Assembly: GCA_002490835.1 (NCBI GenBank)
Contig: DKUU01000018.1
Span: forward strand, 146,339-210,338
Reading direction: 5' to 3'
DNA from: Lachnospiraceae bacterium UBA7196
GTDB lineage: Bacteria > Bacillota > Clostridia > Lachnospirales > Lachnospiraceae
DNA length: 64,000 bases
The first letter of the stretch is position 1; each line of letters opens with the position of its first letter. This document shows positions 62,101 through 64,000 of this stretch, piece after piece. The notes beneath the pieces were generated by a model that was not told where the DNA came from, made no database searches, and saw only the letters and a program-made list of their open reading frames with translations. Made by a program: the position numbers and the translations under genes.

Positions 62101-63583
62101 CACAAAAAAAACGCTGATGAGTAAGGTTTCTGTCGCCAGAATACCGGATCAGACTTACAGTGGGGAGCAATTGGCACAAGCAGGCGGTATCCGTCCGGCG
62201 TCCCTGAAAGTTACCTATAAAAAGGAACCTCTTGTGGAGAGTACGGACGGCGGCAAAACAGGCGACTATACGGTGGTTTACACAAACGATACGGCGATCG
62301 GGACCGCTACGGCCACGATCACGGCGGTGGAAGGAAGCGCATATACCGGCAGCAGGAGCGTTACCTATAAGATCGTGGGAACATCCATCTCCAGAGCCAA
62401 AGTGGAGGGCATCGAGGCGAAAGTCTATCCGGGAGCGGCAGGCAGTGTGCAGCAGAGCGGTTATACGCTGACGCTGGGAGATCAGACGCTTTCGGAGAGT
62501 AAAGACGGCGGCAGGACCGGCGATTATGTCGTGTCCTACGCGGGCGCGGCGAAGAGCGGCGCGGTCAAAGCGGGTACGGCGACGATCATCTTTCAGGGGA
62601 TCCATGCGTACTCGGGACAGCTTAAGAAAACGTATAAAATACAGCCCTATCCGTTTGACGAGGCGGAGGTAGGAGGAGATATTACGCTCACCTATCACAC
62701 GCAGGACGCGCCCGGAGAGGAACTTGCGCTGTCGCGCCTAAACGGCATGACGACTCCTTATGTGAAGGGCGGCAGCAAGCCGGTGATCAGTGTGTCTTTC
62801 CGCGGACAGCCGCTGGTGCAGGGAAAGGATTATACGGTAAGTTATCGAAACAATAACGCTTTGACGACTGCCGAAACTGAGGAGAAAAAGCTGCCGGCCT
62901 TTACCGTAACCGGCAGGGGAAATTTTAAGGGGAAACTGACGGGAACCTTTACGATCACGGACGGCCGTCTTAATAAAAAGGGAAAGGTCACCATGATCTT
63001 AAAGGACGTGGTTTATCGGGAGAAAAAGAACGCCTATAAGGCAAAGGTAACGCTGAAGGATGTAAACGGCGCGAGTCTTGCCGCAGGCCGGGATTATGAT
63101 AAAATTTTGCAGTATGAGTATGCGAAGGACGCGGTGGTGCTGGTATCGGAAGAGGGCACACTCGTGGAACGGGAGAGAAAGGCCGGAGAATCCGTGGGAG
63201 AGGAGGATATTCCGAAAGCGGGTACGGTCATTCGCGTGACGGCCAAAGGAATCGGTGCGTATGCGGGTGAGAACGGTTTGGGGCAGAGGATTTCAGGCAG
63301 CTATCGGATCGTGGCGGCGGATATCGTGCAGGCGAAAGTGACGGTGAAGGCGCAGGACTATCAAGATGGCAGGCCGGTAACCCTGACGGCGGAGGACCTG
63401 ACGCTGACGGTGAGCGGCGTATCGCAGCCGCTTCAATACGGGGTGGATTTTACGATCGATCGGAATACTTATTATAATCATACGAACAAAGGAAAGGCAA
63501 AGGTGACGCTGCGCGGGCTGGGAAATTACGGGGGAGAAAAGACCATAACCTATAATATTGGCGCAAAGAGTTTATGGTGGTAA
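59180..63583 (+). CDS. Secreted modular glucosaminidase/autolysin with Ig-like repeats
   Basis: A 1467-residue surface protein. Residues 1-50 are a long signal peptide (basic start, hydrophobic core, ending LTVLAAE). An acidic Glu/Pro-rich linker spans about 51-170 and VSEN repeats 171-202. A small SH3-like region covers about 225-300. A glucosaminidase domain of the autolysin (GH73-like) type lies about 335-620, opening FPGSYQSAL and HPNWTFVPM, with likely catalytic Glu in RVYQEQGNG near 494. A Big2 Ig-like domain covers about 645-722, an InlB-type beta-grasp repeat about 727-800, and some seven Ig-like repeats of about 80-90 residues run to the end. There is no LPXTG or membrane anchor, so it may bind the wall through its repeats. 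It follows its own promoter after the glycan terminator. Confidence 0.85.
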   Translation: MFQIEKNRNKRKNNHAGFGDGQRLGAVRGLAVLLSLLLCLESAPLTVLAAEPAVSEEQPENSDGQQAAEAGEERSSAAEQPGNPDGQQSPSAGDEEPAPPTGEEKEPPAEEEKEPSTGEEKEPSTGEGETPSAGEEKEPPAGEGDTPSSGEEKEPPSGEEQPPADEEKETVSENDVDQVSENDISSVSENELETVSENSLDAEREALIKKAQEAFDALVSEKPLMALLYHTDSYEARREADAHSGTAAALEIGETLYIQGVEITEDDVWYRAQYLSGGAEGTGYVQSYYLAYADEDWLVWEEEYLLPILELGEDSYQSTAYGMQAYSMMPYAVASSEIGAFPGSYQSALQSLKNAHPNWTFVPMRTGLDFNASVSAEMGDKSLIQKTDANVKNGWVGNPCPSESGWNYATQSAVAYHMDPRNFLTETYIFQFEQLTYNGSYHTESAVQNFLNGTFMKGKLADDAAGRTYAGAFFEIGKNRKLSPTHLAARVYQEQGNGTSGLISGTYPGYEGYYNFFNVGVNGASTAEKIVKGLTYAKNKGWNTRYKSLEGGAATIGNNYILKGQDTIYLEKFNVNKSSPYGVYAHQYMQNIQAPRSESASTKKIYNNAGSLNSAFVFKIPVYDNMPNETEEPDEPVEPENPDVPLQSISLDKETLTLMVGQSQALYVTYVPEDTTDDRTVIWSSSNAAVAAVKNGRVTAMGTGKATVTAKAAGCVASCEVSVKACRVIFHKEDGAVLKALSLGYGGCVADAGAFPELPNAAGKIFRGWYTKEDGQGSVFTETQPVYAEETHVYPHYQKIGTQQGFYVIPVGTQTYTGSAIKPKLQVFDSAVAPDGSLIGEGQGEVLELVEGRDYTLSYKNNKNVNAEGKARPVVTVKGKGNYAGTQQVFFDIVPKALTDADITADDVTAAYSGRVIKSAPTVWRGGKKLQRNTDYTVTHPHAGAGAYQTAGVYPIVIKGKGGYSGTITVYETITKKTLMSKVSVARIPDQTYSGEQLAQAGGIRPASLKVTYKKEPLVESTDGGKTGDYTVVYTNDTAIGTATATITAVEGSAYTGSRSVTYKIVGTSISRAKVEGIEAKVYPGAAGSVQQSGYTLTLGDQTLSESKDGGRTGDYVVSYAGAAKSGAVKAGTATIIFQGIHAYSGQLKKTYKIQPYPFDEAEVGGDITLTYHTQDAPGEELALSRLNGMTTPYVKGGSKPVISVSFRGQPLVQGKDYTVSYRNNNALTTAETEEKKLPAFTVTGRGNFKGKLTGTFTITDGRLNKKGKVTMILKDVVYREKKNAYKAKVTLKDVNGASLAAGRDYDKILQYEYAKDAVVLVSEEGTLVERERKAGESVGEEDIPKAGTVIRVTAKGIGAYAGENGLGQRISGSYRIVAADIVQAKVTVKAQDYQDGRPVTLTAEDLTLTVSGVSQPLQYGVDFTIDRNTYYNHTNKGKAKVTLRGLGNYGGEKTITYNIGAKSLWW
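59480..59689 (+). repeat. Coding tandem repeat, Glu/Pro-rich linker
   Basis: Residues 101-170 are built of a short unit, G-E-E-K-E-P-[PS]-[AST], repeated eight or so times with variants. Near-identical DNA units occur, for example two exact GAGAAAGAGCCGTCGACAGG copies, so copy number may change by slippage in frame. Likely an extended spacer across the wall. Confidence 0.75.
59690..59788 (+). repeat. Four VSEN peptide repeats
   Basis: Residues 171-203 contain four V-S-E-N units with 8-9 residue spacing. This motif is familiar from secreted Lachnospiraceae proteins, but its role is unknown to me. Confidence 0.7.
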
Positions 63584-63670
63584 ACATAAGAAGTAGACAT
63601 AAGATAAAATAACAAGCGATGTTAATTTTTAAGATTTTCTTAAAACCACAAGATATTGTATATTTTTCTC

Positions 63671-63699
63671 TTGCATTATACAATAACAGATGCTATAAT
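63671..63699 (+). promoter_or_regulatory. Strong sigma-70-type promoter
   Basis: TTGCAT (63671-63676) and TATAAT (63694-63699) are 17 bases apart and the -10 box is preceded by TGC. It lies about 120 bases before the next start codon at 63821, leaving a long leader. Confidence 0.78.
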
Positions 63700-63712
63700 C
63701 AATACCATCTAG

Positions 63713-63765
63713 GGTGACATAATAGAATATTATGCAACTCTCAGTGCAGGTGACATGGCAGAATA
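63713..63765 (+). repeat. Direct repeat in the 5' leader of the last gene
   Basis: GGTGACATAATAGAATA (63713-63729) and GGTGACATGGCAGAATA (63749-63765) differ at three adjacent bases and are 36 bases apart, both downstream of the -10 box. They could be regulator sites or RNA elements. The rest of the 237-base gap (63584-63820) holds the promoter, an AT-rich 8-bp hairpin at 63627-63645 without a T tract, and the ribosome site. Confidence 0.45.
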
Positions 63766-63820
63766 CCTGAGAAATACGGCAGAAACAGCTAATGTACGCA
63801 TGGGAAAAGGTGGAAGAACG

Positions 63821-64000
63821 ATGAGAAAGAGAAGAGTATTAGCGGTATTGTTGGCGCTCAGTCTTGTGGTGAGCGGAAACGGTATGACGGTTCTGGCTGC
63901 GGAGACAGGCGCAGAGCAGTCCGCCGCGACGCAGGAGGAGAACGTAACCCCGGAAACAGGTGAAAAGGAGGGAGAGACCGCAGCGCCGGAAGCGGGAGAA
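63821..64000 (+). CDS. Secreted protein, N-terminal part (3' end outside window)
   Basis: Sixty codons are visible before the window ends. The protein starts MRKRRVLAVLLALSLVV and carries a signal peptide with a cleavage-like TVLAAET site near residue 27, followed by a Glu/Thr/Pro-rich stretch like the linker of the preceding glucosaminidase. AGGTGG seven bases before the ATG supports the start. The two genes are probably related surface proteins with similar leaders; the downstream domains and function cannot be known from here. Confidence 0.72.
   Translation, partial: MRKRRVLAVLLALSLVVSGNGMTVLAAETGAEQSAATQEENVTPETGEKEGETAAPEAGE

Noticed and set aside
61391..62698. A 435-codon open frame on the - strand
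   Set aside because: It is antisense to the repeat region of the glucosaminidase and has no ribosome site or domain; the repeats simply keep the opposite frame open.
1..64000. Search for CRISPR arrays, tRNA, rRNA and insertion sequences
   Set aside because: No regular repeat-spacer pattern, no cloverleaf-like or rRNA sequence and no transposase were seen by eye.

Overview
The window is a 64 kb, roughly 50% GC stretch in which every convincing gene lies on the + strand: 51 genes, with the first and last cut by the window edges. The purine-rich GGAGG-type ribosome sites, frequent GTG/TTG starts, sigma-70-like promoters with TGC-extended -10 boxes, the clostridial-type autolysin with Big2 and VSEN repeats, and the AAA-ATPase-like/PD-(D/E)XK protein all point to a Gram-positive anaerobe of the Clostridia, most likely Lachnospiraceae. 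The species cannot be named from sequence alone. I see no rRNA, tRNA, CRISPR array or insertion sequence.

From 1 to about 59.0 kb the window is one very large surface-glycan (capsule or glycoprotein glycan) locus. Region A (1-8.6 kb) carries an SGNH hydrolase end, two glycosyltransferases (GT4, GT2) and a first nonulosonic (sialic/legionaminic-type) acid set: a NeuD-like acetyltransferase, NeuB, NeuC, two Gfo/Idh oxidoreductases and a CMP-sugar synthetase. Region B (8.6-22.7 kb) has its own promoter. It carries capsule-type GT-B proteins, an AsnB-type amidotransferase, a GT4-like enzyme, a WbpB-WbpD-WbpE cassette for UDP-2,3-diacetamido uronic acids, a PtmE-like CBS/nucleotidyltransferase plus LegB dehydratase, an ABC flippase and a pyruvyltransferase-like protein. 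Region C (22.7-28.6 kb) is a second, sequence-divergent CMP-synthetase/NeuB/NeuC set, followed by a membrane glycosyltransferase, a stand-alone CBS protein and a CMP-kinase-like protein with a ParB-like C-terminal domain. Region D (28.6-42 kb) holds the AAA/PD-(D/E)XK protein, a Wzx-type flippase, an atypical sugar nucleotidyltransferase, a PaaK/CapK-like adenylate-forming enzyme, a thiamine-diphosphate enzyme, an SDR enzyme, a GT2, an ATP-grasp protein, a GltS-type symporter and an amidohydrolase. Region E (42-59 kb) has an acyltransferase, several large membrane proteins of GT-C type, and the CDP-glucose pathway RfbF, RfbG and RfbH, interleaved with a coupled FAD oxidoreductase/GT2/SDR/TIM-barrel/GT2 block.

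Together the genes could draw on four activation chemistries: CMP (nonulosonates), UDP (Wbp set), GDP (PtmE/LegB by analogy) and CDP (RfbFGH). The glycan would be exported by one or both flippases. After a factor-independent terminator near 59.07 kb, the last 5 kb encode a secreted modular glucosaminidase and the start of a second secreted protein with a similar acidic N-terminal region.

The most striking unexplained signal is a pair of ten-guanine tracts inside two genes of region D (the CapK-like enzyme and the ATP-grasp protein). Both are in frame as read here, and a one-base change in either direction would truncate the protein, which is the hallmark of phase-variable glycan genes. Other points worth attention are a possible branched 3,6-dideoxysugar route, the kinase/ParB-like fusion, a 46-bp duplicated promoter, and a nucleotidyltransferase paralogue with an altered signature loop.
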